In this document: in pieces, positions 9,545 through 18,878 of the stretch
How the letters are laid out: each line of letters begins with the position of its first letter
Position numbering within the stretch: the stretch's first letter is position 1
Source: an uncultured beta proteobacterium
GTDB lineage: Bacteria; Pseudomonadota; Gammaproteobacteria; Burkholderiales; Burkholderiaceae_C
Assembly (NCBI GenBank): GCA_903864505.1
Contig: CAIPGC010000025.1
Coordinates: 1-56,882, forward strand
Direction of reading: 5' to 3'
DNA: 56,882 nt
The notes under the pieces: generated by a model
Told to the model about the DNA's origin: nothing
Seen by the model: only the letters and a program-made list of their open reading frames with translations
Database searches by the model: none
Made by a program: the position numbers and the translations under genes

Positions 9545-10162
9545 ATGGTCCAACCCTTTCCTCGAAAACTCGTCCTGGGCTCCACATCGATCTACCGCCG
9601 AGAACTACTGGAGCGTCTTCGCATTCCCTTTTCTGTGGCATCTCCAAAAGTGGATGAAGCCACTTTGCGTGGCGAATCCCCTCGTGCCACTGCACAGCGC
9701 CTGGCGCATGCCAAAGCGCAAGCAGTTGCACATTCTTTTCCCGATAGCGTGGTCATTGGCTCCGACCAGGTCGCCGACTTGAATGGTCAGGCACTTGGTA
9801 AACCTGGCAACCACGAACGCGCGGTGGCCCAATTGCGCGCCATGCGCGGCAACATTGTTGTATTCCACACTGCAGTCGCTGTTGTCTGCATATCCAGCGG
9901 ATTCTGCGCTCGGGACATCTCCCCCGTAACGGTGAAATTTCGGGAACTCAGCGATGAAGAAATTGAAAGCTACCTGCATTTGGAGAAGCCTTATGACTGC
10001 GCGGGAAGCGCCAAGAGCGAAGGCTTGGGCATTTCTTTGCTCGAATTCATAGAAAGCGACGACCCGACCGCACTGATCGGGCTTCCTCTCATCCGAACCT
10101 GCAAGATGCTTCGAAGTGCAGGCATCGATCTGCTGCATACAAACCAAGACCAGCCCAGATGA
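9545..10162 (+). CDS. Maf-like nucleotide pyrophosphatase (YceF subgroup by context)
   Basis: A protein of 205 residues starting at the ATG at 9545 (MVQPFPRKLVLGSTSIYRRELLERL). It has Maf-family features: LGSTSxYRRELL, VDEATLRGESP, VIGSDQVADLNGQALGKPG and DCAGSAKSEGLG. Maf proteins hydrolyse non-canonical or modified nucleotides; the YceF subgroup prefers m7GTP. E. coli yceF is likewise divergent from yceD-rpmF-plsX, which supports that subgroup (inference). It overlaps the following methyltransferase by 4 nt. Confidence 0.93.
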   Translation: MVQPFPRKLVLGSTSIYRRELLERLRIPFSVASPKVDEATLRGESPRATAQRLAHAKAQAVAHSFPDSVVIGSDQVADLNGQALGKPGNHERAVAQLRAMRGNIVVFHTAVAVVCISSGFCARDISPVTVKFRELSDEEIESYLHLEKPYDCAGSAKSEGLGISLLEFIESDDPTALIGLPLIRTCKMLRSAGIDLLHTNQDQPR

Positions 10163-10932
10163 CCTCTGCAGCACAAAGAAATGGAATCCTGTACCTGGTT
10201 CCGGCTCCCCTGGATTTCGGATGCGCCGAACAGTCTGCTCTGGACCAGGTGATGCCAGACGGCACCATGCGCATAGCTGCCGCACTGGGCCACTGGGTTT
10301 GCGAGAACGCGAAATCGACCCGCGCGTACCTCAAGCGCGTTGACGCAATCCATCCGTTAACGGCATCGTTGCAGGATCTGCACCTGCAGGAACTCCCACG
10401 CCAAGTCCATAAAAGGGGAGACCACCACGGACAATTTGACGCACGCTACCTGCTGCAACCAGCTCTGCAGGGCAACAACATGGGACTGGTGAGCGAGGCC
10501 GGCATGCCCGCTGTGGCTGACCCAGGCTCGTCCGTAGTACGCGCTGCTCACGATCTGGAGATTCCTGTGGTTCCTCTGGTGGGACCGGTGTCCCTGCTGC
10601 TTGCGCTGGCAGTTAGCGGTCTCAACGGTCAAAACTTCGCATTTGTGGGGTATGTCCCCAGCACTGCATCGGAGCGAGTCAAACGCATTCAGGAACTCGA
10701 GTCCCTCGCCCTCAAAACGGGGCAAACCCAACTTTTCATCGAAACGCCCTACCGCAATTCTGCGCTGCTGCAATCCCTGTTACAAACGCTGCAACACAAC
10801 ACCCGTCTGGCCACGAGCAGCGGCTTGACGCTGGCGCATGCCGCTTGCCACAGTGACCTGATCCGGAACTGGAAGCGCAAGACCTGGGCACTGGACAACT
10901 CCACACCGACCGTATTTGCTATTGGCCGGTAA
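10159..10932 (+). CDS. RsmI-like SAM-dependent methyltransferase (tetrapyrrole methylase fold)
   Basis: A protein of 257 residues. The N-terminus GILYLVPAPLDF, the motif MGLVSEAGMPAVADPGSSVVRAAHDLEIPVVPLVGPVSLLLAL (about 110-155) and QLFIETPYRN (about 190-200) are those of the TP_methylase / RsmI family, which methylates C1402 of 16S rRNA at the 2'-O. It is a shorter, diverged relative rather than a canonical RsmI, so substrate is uncertain. The start overlaps the maf stop (ATGA), so the two are probably co-translated. Its end lies 27 nt from the convergent sppA. Confidence 0.85.
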   Translation: MTSAAQRNGILYLVPAPLDFGCAEQSALDQVMPDGTMRIAAALGHWVCENAKSTRAYLKRVDAIHPLTASLQDLHLQELPRQVHKRGDHHGQFDARYLLQPALQGNNMGLVSEAGMPAVADPGSSVVRAAHDLEIPVVPLVGPVSLLLALAVSGLNGQNFAFVGYVPSTASERVKRIQELESLALKTGQTQLFIETPYRNSALLQSLLQTLQHNTRLATSSGLTLAHAACHSDLIRNWKRKTWALDNSTPTVFAIGR

Positions 10933-10959
10933 ATTCCGCGACGTCACAGCGGAAAACCG

Positions 10960-12000
10960 CTACCGCAACACCTGTAGCGACCGTACCGCGCGCACAGAAC
11001 CCTCGCCGATGGACGCACCAAAGCGCTTGACCAAGCGCTCGGCAACATTGTCCTTGCGAGTGTAATCCACCAGTTCCTCCGCCTTGACCACTTCACGGGC
11101 TACGAAGTCCACGTTCCCGAGTTGGTCCGCCAGTCCCATGTCGATGGCCTGCTGCCCGGTCCAGAACAAACCGCTGAAAGTCTCTGATGTTTCCTTCAGA
11201 CGCTTTCCGCGCCCCTCCTTCACCACAGCGATAAACTGCTGGTGGATCTGGTCGAGCATGGCCTGGGCAAAAACGCGCTGCCTATCGGTCTGGGGACTGA
11301 AGGGGTCCATAAAGCCCTTGTTTTCTCCGGCTGTCATCAAGCGCCGCTCCACGCCCAGTTTATCCATCAGTCCGGTAAAGCCAAAACCATCCATCAGTAC
11401 CCCAATGCTGCCCACCACACTGGCCTTGTCGACAAATATTTTGTCAGCGGCCACCGCGATGTAATACGCTGCGGACGCGCAGGTTTCCTCGACCACCGCA
11501 TACACCGGCTTCTGGTGCAAGGTCTTGAGTCGACGAATCTCGTCATTGATGATGCCCGCCTGAACCGGACTTCCGCCGGGCGAGTTGATCAGTAGTACCA
11601 CGGCCTGCGCACTTTTATCTTCAAAGGCACTGCGCATAGCAGCCACCACCAGTTCCGCACTGGCTTCTGCGCCCGAGGCAATCTCGCCCTCAATCTTTAC
11701 AATTGCAGTGTGTGGCGCTGACACATCGGTGCCGGCCCCCTTGCGTTCCATTCCAATCCAAACCAACGCCACCAAAAAAACCAGCCAGGCCAAACGTATC
11801 CCATTGCGCCAACGTCGTGCTTGGCGCTGCTCCGCAATGGCCGCCATCGCCAGTTTTTCCAGCGTCCGGCGCTCCCACCCCGGCGTACCTTCGGTCTCGG
11901 AGTTCGCTCCGTTTTTGATAGTGACCTGCGCCATGTTGTCCGGGACTGGGCCCGGCCCAGCGAACGCATCTTGGTCTTGGGGAAAAGTCGGGTCGGTCAT
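10960..12000 (-). CDS. sppA: Signal peptide peptidase SppA (S49 family)
   Basis: A protein of 346 residues with a cytoplasmic N-terminal region, one membrane segment (about 66-84), then an S49 protease domain. The likely catalytic dyad is S176 in ETCASAAYY and K228 in TAGENKGFMDP. Single-domain length matches the short (B. subtilis-like) SppA rather than the tandem E. coli form. It degrades cleaved signal peptides in the membrane. It lies one base after the Rieske protein, in a tight minus-strand group with gph and rluC. Confidence 0.93.
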   Translation of the reverse strand: MTDPTFPQDQDAFAGPGPVPDNMAQVTIKNGANSETEGTPGWERRTLEKLAMAAIAEQRQARRWRNGIRLAWLVFLVALVWIGMERKGAGTDVSAPHTAIVKIEGEIASGAEASAELVVAAMRSAFEDKSAQAVVLLINSPGGSPVQAGIINDEIRRLKTLHQKPVYAVVEETCASAAYYIAVAADKIFVDKASVVGSIGVLMDGFGFTGLMDKLGVERRLMTAGENKGFMDPFSPQTDRQRVFAQAMLDQIHQQFIAVVKEGRGKRLKETSETFSGLFWTGQQAIDMGLADQLGNVDFVAREVVKAEELVDYTRKDNVAERLVKRFGASIGEGSVRAVRSLQVLR

Positions 12001-12001
12001 T

Positions 12002-12376
12002 TCAGAATTCGGGTTGTTTCAAGTTGCTTGAAGTATGCCAGTGCACGGAGCCTTCCAGCTCCGTTAACGCGATCTTGATCAAACCACCGCGACACGGCCC
12101 GGCCTGACACGCTCCCGTTTGCGGACGGTACATCGCACCATGGGTAGCGCACATCAACCACCGACCTGTAATGTCAAAGAAGTGGTTCGGCTGGTAGTCC
12201 ATCTCCATGGGTACATGCGCGCACTGGTTCAGGTACGCATACACCTGCCCCTCAAAGCGAATGGCGAAGCCGCGTTCGCTGCGGCCGCAATAAACCACCT
12301 CAAACGACACTGCCTCGCCGCTATTCACCAGCGCGTCAGACGAACAGAGAAAAACCGATTCCATTAGCTCACGCAT
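12002..12376 (-). CDS. Rieske [2Fe-2S] domain protein
   Basis: From ATG 12376 the protein has 124 residues; a second ATG at 12364 gives 120 and is equally possible. The Rieske cluster ligands are visible as CAH (NQCAHVPMEM) and CATH (LMCATHGAMY), about 20 residues apart. It is a free-standing small Rieske ferredoxin-like protein with no oxygenase or cytochrome domain. The start overlaps the end of the phosphatase gene by a few bases. Partner and substrate are unknown; the genes around it give no redox pathway. Confidence 0.85.
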   Translation of the reverse strand: MRELMESVFLCSSDALVNSGEAVSFEVVYCGRSERGFAIRFEGQVYAYLNQCAHVPMEMDYQPNHFFDITGRWLMCATHGAMYRPQTGACQAGPCRGGLIKIALTELEGSVHWHTSSNLKQPEF

Positions 12377-13049
12377 TGGACAGCAACCAGACATGCAAAT
12401 CGGCCACCGAGTGCGCAACGAACCGGGGATTGAGCAGGCAAAATGACTCCGGCTCGTGGGCCCCATAGCTCACCCCCACGCTGGCACAACCGGCATTGAG
12501 CGCCATCTGCAAGTCATGCGTGGTGTCGCCAACCATCAGCACACGTTCAGGTTCGACACCAAACTCCTGCATCAGTTCCAGCAACATGCGTGGGTCGGGT
12601 TTCCCCGCTGTCTCGTCGGCGGTACGCGATCCGTCAAACGTCCCCTGCAACTCCACCGCGTGCAGGGTATCGTCCAGGCCGCGGCGGCTTTTGCCTGTGG
12701 CCACCGCAATCCAATGGTTGCGATTTTTCAAATCGGCCAGCATCGCAAGGACGCCGTCAAACAGACTGATGTCATTTTGGTGCCGTGCATAGTGGTGCTT
12801 GTACCGTGCCCCCAACTCGGGATACTTCTCCCGGGGCACATCTGGCGCGGCATGGGCCAGCGCCTGCATCAACCCCAGACCAATCACGTACGCAGCATCT
12901 TGCGTGCTCGGCAACTTGCCCCCCACGTCAACCACCGCAGACTGAATGCATCGCGTAATGATGGCAGTAGAGTCAAAGAGGGTTCCGTCCCAATCAAAGG
13001 CGATCAGGTCAAATTGGCGGGAGCGCTCGGGCGGTTGTTGGTTCGACAT
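12369..13049 (-). CDS. HAD-superfamily hydrolase, Gph-like phosphatase
   Basis: A protein of 226 residues with HAD motif I (FDWDGTLFDS, about 18-27), motif II (IAVATGKSRRGLD), and motifs III/IV (KPDPRMLLE, MVGDTTHDLQMA). The cap insertion is helical, typical of phosphoglycolate phosphatase-like enzymes. It may act on 2-phosphoglycolate or another small phosphate ester; the sequence does not settle which. It starts 3 nt after rluC, so is probably in its transcription unit, as often seen in Burkholderiales. Confidence 0.88.
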   Translation of the reverse strand: MSNQQPPERSRQFDLIAFDWDGTLFDSTAIITRCIQSAVVDVGGKLPSTQDAAYVIGLGLMQALAHAAPDVPREKYPELGARYKHHYARHQNDISLFDGVLAMLADLKNRNHWIAVATGKSRRGLDDTLHAVELQGTFDGSRTADETAGKPDPRMLLELMQEFGVEPERVLMVGDTTHDLQMALNAGCASVGVSYGAHEPESFCLLNPRFVAHSVADLHVWLLSNA

Positions 13050-13052
13050 GGG

Positions 13053-14138
13053 TCAAGATGCGGTAGGGTTAGCGGAGTCGATAACCCCGGAATTGCGTGC
13101 AACGGTCGCATCGGGCAGTACCTGTCGCAGAAATTGGGTGAGTTCGTCTGGCAATGCCGCCTGGAATTCCAGACGCTTTCCACTGACCGGGTGCTTGCAT
13201 TGAAAACGCCAGGCATGCAGGAACATTCGCTTTAGAGGGGTAGGACAGTCGGCACGCGCCAGTGCCCTGTTGCAATCGAAATCGCCGTACTTGTCGTCCC
13301 CCACAATCGGCATACCCTCAGATGCCAGGTGAACCCGAATCTGGTGGGTGCGCCCGGTCTTGAGCGTGACTTCCAGCAGCGAATGGGACTGCGATGCCTG
13401 CTTGACCTTGACCAGAGTTAAACAAGGCATGCCATCCGGATCGTCTTTGGGCACCACCTTGACCCGCCGCTCGCCGACCTCGGCAGAGCCCGCCTTGGCA
13501 GACAACAGGTATTTGTGCAGGGGTTTGTCCAGTACGCGCTTATTGGCAGGCCAGTGACCCAGCACCAGCGCCAAGTAGGTTTTCCCGGTTTCGCGTTCGC
13601 GGAACTGGTCTTGGAGGTTTTTCAGCGCACTTCGCTTTTTGGCGACCAGCAATATGCCACTGGTCTCGCGGTCCAGCCGATGAACCAGTTCCAGAAATGC
13701 CTCCTGCGGACGCGCCATGCGCAACTGCTCGATGACCCCAAAACTCACGCCCGAACCACCATGCACCGCTACCCCTGCGGGCTTATCGATTGCCAGAAAA
13801 CTATCGTCTTCAAACAGGATGGGGAAATCCCTGGCCGGTGCATGACACGCAACCATCTGAACCATGGCCTTGGACTTTTCTGCCGCGCGCTCGGACACAC
13901 GCACCGGCGGCAGTCGCAGTACGTCACCCGGATTCAATCGAGTATCGGCCTGGGCCCGGCCTTTGTTGACGCGCACTTCGCCGCTCCGAATGATGCGGTA
14001 AACATGCGTCTTGGGTACGCCCTTGAGGTGACGAAACAGGAAATTGTCCAGGCGCTGACCAGCGCCGTTCTCGTCGACAGTTACCAATTGCACCTGCGCC
14101 TGCACGGCGAACGCTTTGACCCCTATAATGTGATTCAC
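13053..14138 (-). CDS. rluC: 23S rRNA pseudouridine synthase RluC
   Basis: A protein of 361 residues beginning at a GTG (14138). An S4 RNA-binding domain (about 27-85: AGQRLDNFLFRHLKGVPKTHVYRIIRSGEVRVNKGR) is followed by the RluA-type catalytic domain with HRLDRETSGILL, the Asp being the catalytic residue. RluC modifies U955, U2504 and U2580 of 23S rRNA in E. coli. It is divergent from rne with a long leader between, the same arrangement as in E. coli, which supports RluC over RluD. Confidence 0.92.
   Translation of the reverse strand: MNHIIGVKAFAVQAQVQLVTVDENGAGQRLDNFLFRHLKGVPKTHVYRIIRSGEVRVNKGRAQADTRLNPGDVLRLPPVRVSERAAEKSKAMVQMVACHAPARDFPILFEDDSFLAIDKPAGVAVHGGSGVSFGVIEQLRMARPQEAFLELVHRLDRETSGILLVAKKRSALKNLQDQFRERETGKTYLALVLGHWPANKRVLDKPLHKYLLSAKAGSAEVGERRVKVVPKDDPDGMPCLTLVKVKQASQSHSLLEVTLKTGRTHQIRVHLASEGMPIVGDDKYGDFDCNRALARADCPTPLKRMFLHAWRFQCKHPVSGKRLEFQAALPDELTQFLRQVLPDATVARNSGVIDSANPTAS
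14100..14129 (+). promoter_or_regulatory. Possible rne promoter
   Basis: A perfect TATAAT at 14124-14129 on the plus strand has a poor -35 (TGCACG, 14101-14106) at 17 nt. It overlaps the start of the divergent rluC. If used, the rne leader would be about 500 nt long, which fits the long autoregulatory leader of rne in enteric bacteria. Pattern evidence only. Confidence 0.35.
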
Positions 14139-14392
14139 TAGCGATGTGCTGTAAGTGGTTGATTTGTCTGGAGTTTAGTCCACACGCCATACACAGCTGC
14201 GCTGGAAGGTCGAAGTCGCCGGGGCACAACGCACGCAGATCACACGCCAAATGCCTGTGATGGCCTGCCAGTAACACGGTAAAGACTGCGAATTGAACCC
14301 CTGAAACGGAATACCAAAGCCTGCAGACCCACCGTCTGTGGGCGGATTGAAGCGAGATGTTTGTGTTGCTGTTGCTGATGAATCAATGCCTG

Positions 14393-14416
14393 CGGAGCGT
14401 TTTCGCCCCGTTTTTT
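14393..14416 (+). terminator. Terminator-like hairpin inside the rne leader
   Basis: CGGAGCG, loop TTTT, CGCCCCG, then six T in a row. Six of seven positions pair (one A-C mismatch). It lies about 265 nt after the possible promoter and 217 nt before the rne start. It could attenuate rne or end a short leader RNA. Confidence 0.45.
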
Positions 14417-14458
14417 GGCATGAATCAGCCTGCAACCCCCATCAAACGGGCGCAACCA

Positions 14459-14475
14459 GCTATTATTTCAATAGC
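14459..14475 (+). repeat. Short palindromic repeat head, copy in rne leader
   Basis: GCTATTATTTCAATAGC, a 17-nt imperfect palindrome sharing 14 of 17 positions with the head of the copy in pbpC (40604-40620). The roughly 40-nt tail seen in the hemD and pbpC copies is not recognisable here, so this is a head-only or decayed copy. Confidence 0.4.
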
Positions 14476-14632
14476 AAGTTCACAATCGCTCCCCATCGCT
14501 CCCCTCCACGCGCCACCACTTCGACGCCTCGTTTGAGTCGAAGTTCCCCGGCAATTCCACCTCAGTTCAGTTCGTCGTTCAGGCTTCTTAGGCTCGTCAA
14601 GGGCATGTACTTACTGAAGAAGGACGCACTCC

Positions 14633-17515
14633 ATGAAACGGATGCTGATCAACGCCACGCAGGCTGAAGAACGCCGTCTGGCCATTGTCGACGGACAAAA
14701 ACTGCTGGACTACGAAATCGAAATTGAAGGGCGCGAACAGCGCAAGGGCAACATCTACAAGGCCGTCGTCACCAGGGTCGAACCTTCGCTGGAAGCCTGT
14801 TTTGTTGACTACGGTGAAGACCGCCATGGCTTTCTGCCGTTCAAGGAAATCTCCCGGATGTACTTCAAGGAAGGCGTGTCCGCTTCGCAAGCACGCATCC
14901 AAGATGTCATAAAAGAAGGCCAGGAACTTCTGGTGCAGGTCGAAAAGGAAGAGCGCGGCAACAAGGGGGCCGCCTTGACCACGTTTGTCTCGCTGGCCGG
15001 TCGCTATGTGGTACTGATGCCCAACAACCCCCGTGGCGGTGGCGTATCGCGCCGCATCGAGGGCGAAGACCGGGCCGAACTGAAAGAAGCGCTGGACCAG
15101 TTGGAGTACCCCAACGGCATGTCCATCATTGCGCGCACCGCTGGCATCGGCCGCAGTGCCCCGGAACTGCAGTGGGATTTGAACTATCTGCTCAAACTCT
15201 GGACCGCCATTGACGGCGCGGCCAAGGGCGGCAAGGGTGCATTCCTGATTTACCAGGAATCCAGCCTTGTCATCCGGGCCATCCGCGACTACTTCAACCA
15301 CGACATCGGCGACATTCTGATCGATACCGACGACGTGTACGAGCAGGCCCAGCAGTTCATGGCCCACGTGATGCCTGAGCACGCTGCTCGGGTGAAGCGT
15401 TACCGTGACGATGCACCCCTGTTTAGCCGCTTCCAGATCGAACACCAGATCGAATCTGCCTACGCTCGCACGGTGCAACTCCCAAGTGGCGGTGCCATCG
15501 TGATCGACCACACCGAAGCCCTGGTATCGGTGGACGTAAACTCGGCCCGCGCCATCAAGGGCGGTGACATTGAGGAAACAGCGACCCGAACCAACCTGGA
15601 AGCCGCTGATGAAGTGGCGCGCCAGATGCGCCTGCGCGACTTGGGCGGTCTGATCGTGATCGACTTCATCGACATGGAAGAGTCGCGCAATCGCCGCGAA
15701 GTGGAAAACCGCTTGCGTGATGCTTTGCGCCAGGACCGCGCCCGGGTGCAGTTCGGCACCATTAGCAAGTTCGGCCTGATGGAAATGAGTCGACAGCGGC
15801 TGCGTCCAGCCCTCTCTGAAGGCGCATCGATTCCCTGCCCCCGTTGTGGTGGCTCTGGCCATATCCGCGACACGGAAAGCTCTGCCCTGCAAATCCTGCG
15901 CATCATTCAGGAAGAGTCGCTCAAGGACAGCACTGCATCAGTGCTGTGCCAGGTTCCTGTGGACGTCGCTTCTTTCCTGTTGAACGAAAAACGCTCCGAG
16001 ATCGCCAAGATCGAACTGAAGCAACGAATCAACGTGCTGCTGGTACCCAACAAGACGCTGGAGACGCCAAATTACCGTCTTGAGCGCCTGAAGCACGACG
16101 ACCCACGTCTGGACAACATCGAAGCCAGCTACAAGATGGCTGATGAGATTGAAGACCCGACCGGTGTCACCCGTCGCTCGCAGGAACCCACGAACAAGCA
16201 AACACCCATCATCAAGGGCGTGTTGCCCGATGCGCCTGCGCCGCAGGCAGCGCCGCGCCCAGAACCAGCACCACAAGCCAAGACCGCGGCAAACCACGGT
16301 ACCGGCCAACGCAGTGTGGCTTCCACGCATTCGAGTACACACACACCCGTCGAAAAAGGGTTCTTTGGATGGCTCAAGGGCCTGTTTAGCGGCCCGGGGG
16401 CCGAGCCAGTCAAGCCTGCACCTGTCGCTCCTGCAAAATCGGGAGACTCACGCGAGGGCCGCGGGCGCGACGGCGGCCGGGACGCAATCCGAGCCGGTGG
16501 CCGCTCCAGCGAGGGCAGGTCCGAAGGCCGACCTGAAGGACGTGGCCCACGCGGTGAAGGACGTGGCGAGGGCCGTGGCCGCAGCGGACGTGGCGGTCGT
16601 GGCGGAGATCGCCAAGGCGCGTCGCGCGAGCGCCTTGACACGGAAGGCAAACCCGTGCCGCATGAAGTACCGACACAGGGTGGCTCAATTGCTAACGCGG
16701 GTGCGGACACTGCACGAAATGAACCGCGCCAGGATCGCCCACCCCGCGGCGACCGCAACGAACGTGGCAATCGACCTGCGCGCAACGCAGAGCGTACTGA
16801 AGCAGGAGAGCGGATAGATCCCACCCCAGACAACCGACCGGAGAGCTCACCCGAGGCCGGGGTCGATAGTCGAAGCGACAACCGCGAAAGCCGCGGTGCA
16901 CGTGGTCGCAATGGCCGCCGCGGCGAACGCGCACAGCGCCAGGACGACAGCAACCAGACCGGTACGCTGGACGGCCCACAGGCCCAACTTGGGTTTGCGG
17001 ACGCTGACGCCATTGCCAGCAGCGAAGCAACGCCCAGTGGCGACCAGACCAACGCTGCCCCACGTGAAGGGCGCTCACGCGACCGTTATGGACGCGAGCG
17101 CCGCCCACGTCCGGAACGAAACGAAGAAGCTCAAGCAATTGCTCCGGAGTCCGACCCAGCGCTGACTCAAACGGCCGCCGCTCCCATGGAATCGCCCGCT
17201 TTGATTTCCACCGCGACACACAGTTCCAGGGCGGTCGCCAGCACCACGGCACGGATGCCCCAAGTGACTCCGTTTGCTTTGCCACTGGCGGCCTTGCAAG
17301 ACATCGCTCAGGCAGCTGGTCTGCAGTGGGTGAATTCGGATGCGGAACGTGTTGCCATAGTGCAGGCTGCCATCGCCGCCGAGCCCCGGTCGGTGCACGT
17401 CCCGCGTGAGCGTCCCCTCCCTGTGGAACTCGACACCGGACCCCTGATTCTGGTGGAAACCCGGCGCGACTTACGCAACATGCAGTTGCCGTTCGAGCAG
17501 ACCACATTGGTCTGA
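14633..17515 (+). CDS. rne: Ribonuclease E
   Basis: A protein of 960 residues. The S1 RNA-binding domain spans about 35-120, the RNase E/G catalytic domain about 130-400 ([18 protein letters not shown] and [12 protein letters not shown] give the metal-binding Asp region), and the Zn-link [12 protein letters not shown] is near 403-414. After about residue 500 comes a long disordered arm rich in Arg, Gly, Glu and Pro with RGG-like runs (about 600-780), then a short hydrophobic segment ([20 protein letters not shown]) and a terminal VETRRDL. RNase E starts mRNA decay and processes rRNA and tRNA; the arm is the degradosome scaffold. A GC-rich hairpin with a T tract ends the unit. Confidence 0.97.
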   Translation: MKRMLINATQAEERRLAIVDGQKLLDYEIEIEGREQRKGNIYKAVVTRVEPSLEACFVDYGEDRHGFLPFKEISRMYFKEGVSASQARIQDVIKEGQELLVQVEKEERGNKGAALTTFVSLAGRYVVLMPNNPRGGGVSRRIEGEDRAELKEALDQLEYPNGMSIIARTAGIGRSAPELQWDLNYLLKLWTAIDGAAKGGKGAFLIYQESSLVIRAIRDYFNHDIGDILIDTDDVYEQAQQFMAHVMPEHAARVKRYRDDAPLFSRFQIEHQIESAYARTVQLPSGGAIVIDHTEALVSVDVNSARAIKGGDIEETATRTNLEAADEVARQMRLRDLGGLIVIDFIDMEESRNRREVENRLRDALRQDRARVQFGTISKFGLMEMSRQRLRPALSEGASIPCPRCGGSGHIRDTESSALQILRIIQEESLKDSTASVLCQVPVDVASFLLNEKRSEIAKIELKQRINVLLVPNKTLETPNYRLERLKHDDPRLDNIEASYKMADEIEDPTGVTRRSQEPTNKQTPIIKGVLPDAPAPQAAPRPEPAPQAKTAANHGTGQRSVASTHSSTHTPVEKGFFGWLKGLFSGPGAEPVKPAPVAPAKSGDSREGRGRDGGRDAIRAGGRSSEGRSEGRPEGRGPRGEGRGEGRGRSGRGGRGGDRQGASRERLDTEGKPVPHEVPTQGGSIANAGADTARNEPRQDRPPRGDRNERGNRPARNAERTEAGERIDPTPDNRPESSPEAGVDSRSDNRESRGARGRNGRRGERAQRQDDSNQTGTLDGPQAQLGFADADAIASSEATPSGDQTNAAPREGRSRDRYGRERRPRPERNEEAQAIAPESDPALTQTAAAPMESPALISTATHSSRAVASTTARMPQVTPFALPLAALQDIAQAAGLQWVNSDAERVAIVQAAIAAEPRSVHVPRERPLPVELDTGPLILVETRRDLRNMQLPFEQTTLV

Positions 17516-17542
17516 TCGTCATGCCCCGCGAGGGAATTTGAG

Positions 17543-17575
17543 AAGGGGAGCGTTTATCGCTCCCTTTATTGTTTC
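17543..17575 (+). terminator. Intrinsic terminator of rne
   Basis: GGGAGCG, loop TTTAT, CGCTCCC, then TTTATTGTTT, starting about 30 nt after the rne stop. Seven perfect pairs and a U-rich tail on the plus strand. The minus-strand tail is poor, so it is mainly one-directional. Confidence 0.85.
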
Positions 17576-17604
17576 TGCAAGTATTGCAGTGGCGGCACTG
17601 CAAT

Positions 17605-18867
17605 CTACATGCCGAAGTGCACTCTGACGCGCTCCTCCAGCAATCCGCGCGCCTGCGCCTCGCTGCACCCGATCAAACGGTCAAACACATCGCGCGCCAT
17701 CGCGCGAAATACGTCCATGACGGCAGGATCAAAGTGGGCTCCCGTGTCCCGCTCGAGCACAGCCATCGCATCGGAAAAATCCATGGGCTCCTTGTACGGA
17801 CGCTTGGAACACAATGCATCGAACACATCGGCCACCGCGAAGATGCGGGCAGCCAAAGGTATGCTGACACCTGCAAGGCGCGCCGGGTAACCGCGCCCAT
17901 CCCATTTTTCGTGGTGACCCTTTACCACGGCGCAGGCACCTTCGAGCCAACCAATGCCGGTGACAATTTCCTCGCCCTGGTTGACGTGGGTACGCATGAC
18001 CGCAAACTCAGACTCATCGAGCTTTCCGGGCTTGAGCAAAATGGCGTCAGGGATTCCGATTTTTCCGACGTCGTGCAAAAAGCTGCCCGCAATCAGCGAC
18101 TGCATTTCCTTGCCCCGAAGCCCCATGCGCTCTGCAATACTGGCCGCGATCCACGCTACACGGTAGTTGTGGACTCCGGTATCGGAGTCGCGCTTGGCAA
18201 TAGCACGCCCCAGCGCCTCCATCATGGCAATATGGGATTCCAGTACATCCCGCGCCTTTTTTTCGTTGTCGGCAGAGAGCCGGATCACGACCGGGTAGAG
18301 CGCCGCCCCACACAATAACGAGGCGAAAGCCACCATCAATGCCGCCGTGAACGCACTTCCCAGCATCTGATCGCGCTGCCATTGAGGAATGACACGTACC
18401 CCCTCAAAATAACCAGTCAGCGGCGATGCCGCTGACCCGATTTTTCCCTGCAATGGAATAAAGATGCGCAACACCCATTGTCCATTTTGCAGATGGAGAC
18501 TCTCGTAAAACGCTTCGGTATAGCTAGGAGCCCCATGGGGCGGCAACAGACTCTCCACCTTCTCGCCTTCCGGAGTCATTGCCTCTGCAAGTTTGTTACC
18601 GTCAGGTTGGTAGATCTCGGCAATATCGAACAAACCGCCAGCGACTGCGTTGGCTGCGCGCTCGGCATGGAATCCGGCATCGGGCCCACCCAAGTCGACC
18701 GCCTCAAAGTGATTCAAGAGCCGATGCGACTCCTCCATCGCCAGCGCGACGGTACCTTCCTCGGCATTTTCCCGGGCTACGTACCACGCAATCGGGCTGG
18801 CAATCGCAGCCAGCAGGATGCTTACCGCCGCAATGCGAAGTGCGGTACGCTTTTCAAAGGCTCGCAT
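17605..18867 (-). CDS. Membrane HD-GYP domain protein (likely c-di-GMP phosphodiesterase)
   Basis: A protein of 420 residues. Two membrane helices (about 10-30 and 170-192) flank a periplasmic sensor region of about 140 residues. The cytoplasmic HD-GYP domain spans about 212-400 with HDVGKIGIPD (H265, D266), HHEKWDGRGYP (GYP at 326-328) and AVADVFDAL; all look intact, so phosphodiesterase activity on c-di-GMP is expected. The periplasmic domain is unassigned. It follows a GGDEF-type gene by 11 nt on the same strand, suggesting a signalling pair. Confidence 0.9.
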   Translation of the reverse strand: MRAFEKRTALRIAAVSILLAAIASPIAWYVARENAEEGTVALAMEESHRLLNHFEAVDLGGPDAGFHAERAANAVAGGLFDIAEIYQPDGNKLAEAMTPEGEKVESLLPPHGAPSYTEAFYESLHLQNGQWVLRIFIPLQGKIGSAASPLTGYFEGVRVIPQWQRDQMLGSAFTAALMVAFASLLCGAALYPVVIRLSADNEKKARDVLESHIAMMEALGRAIAKRDSDTGVHNYRVAWIAASIAERMGLRGKEMQSLIAGSFLHDVGKIGIPDAILLKPGKLDESEFAVMRTHVNQGEEIVTGIGWLEGACAVVKGHHEKWDGRGYPARLAGVSIPLAARIFAVADVFDALCSKRPYKEPMDFSDAMAVLERDTGAHFDPAVMDVFRAMARDVFDRLIGCSEAQARGLLEERVRVHFGM

Positions 18868-18878
18868 GGGAAAGAAAG

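Larger units (their letters stand above)
14139..14632 (+). other. Long non-coding leader upstream of rne
   Basis: This stretch of 494 nt holds no convincing gene on either strand. It contains a terminator-like hairpin (14393-14416), a copy of the 17-nt palindromic repeat head (14459-14475), two close copies of ATCGCTCCC near 14485-14505, and a hairpin CTTCGAC-11 nt loop-GTCGAAG (14519-14543). In E. coli the rne leader is about 360 nt and lets RNase E control its own mRNA; a similar role here is inference. Confidence 0.55.

Noticed and set aside
14597..15892. Long open frame (431 codons) on the minus strand opposite rne
   Set aside because: It lies wholly antisense to the conserved catalytic domain of RNase E. 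Its residue mix is that of a codon-bias shadow, and it has no motif or ribosome site.
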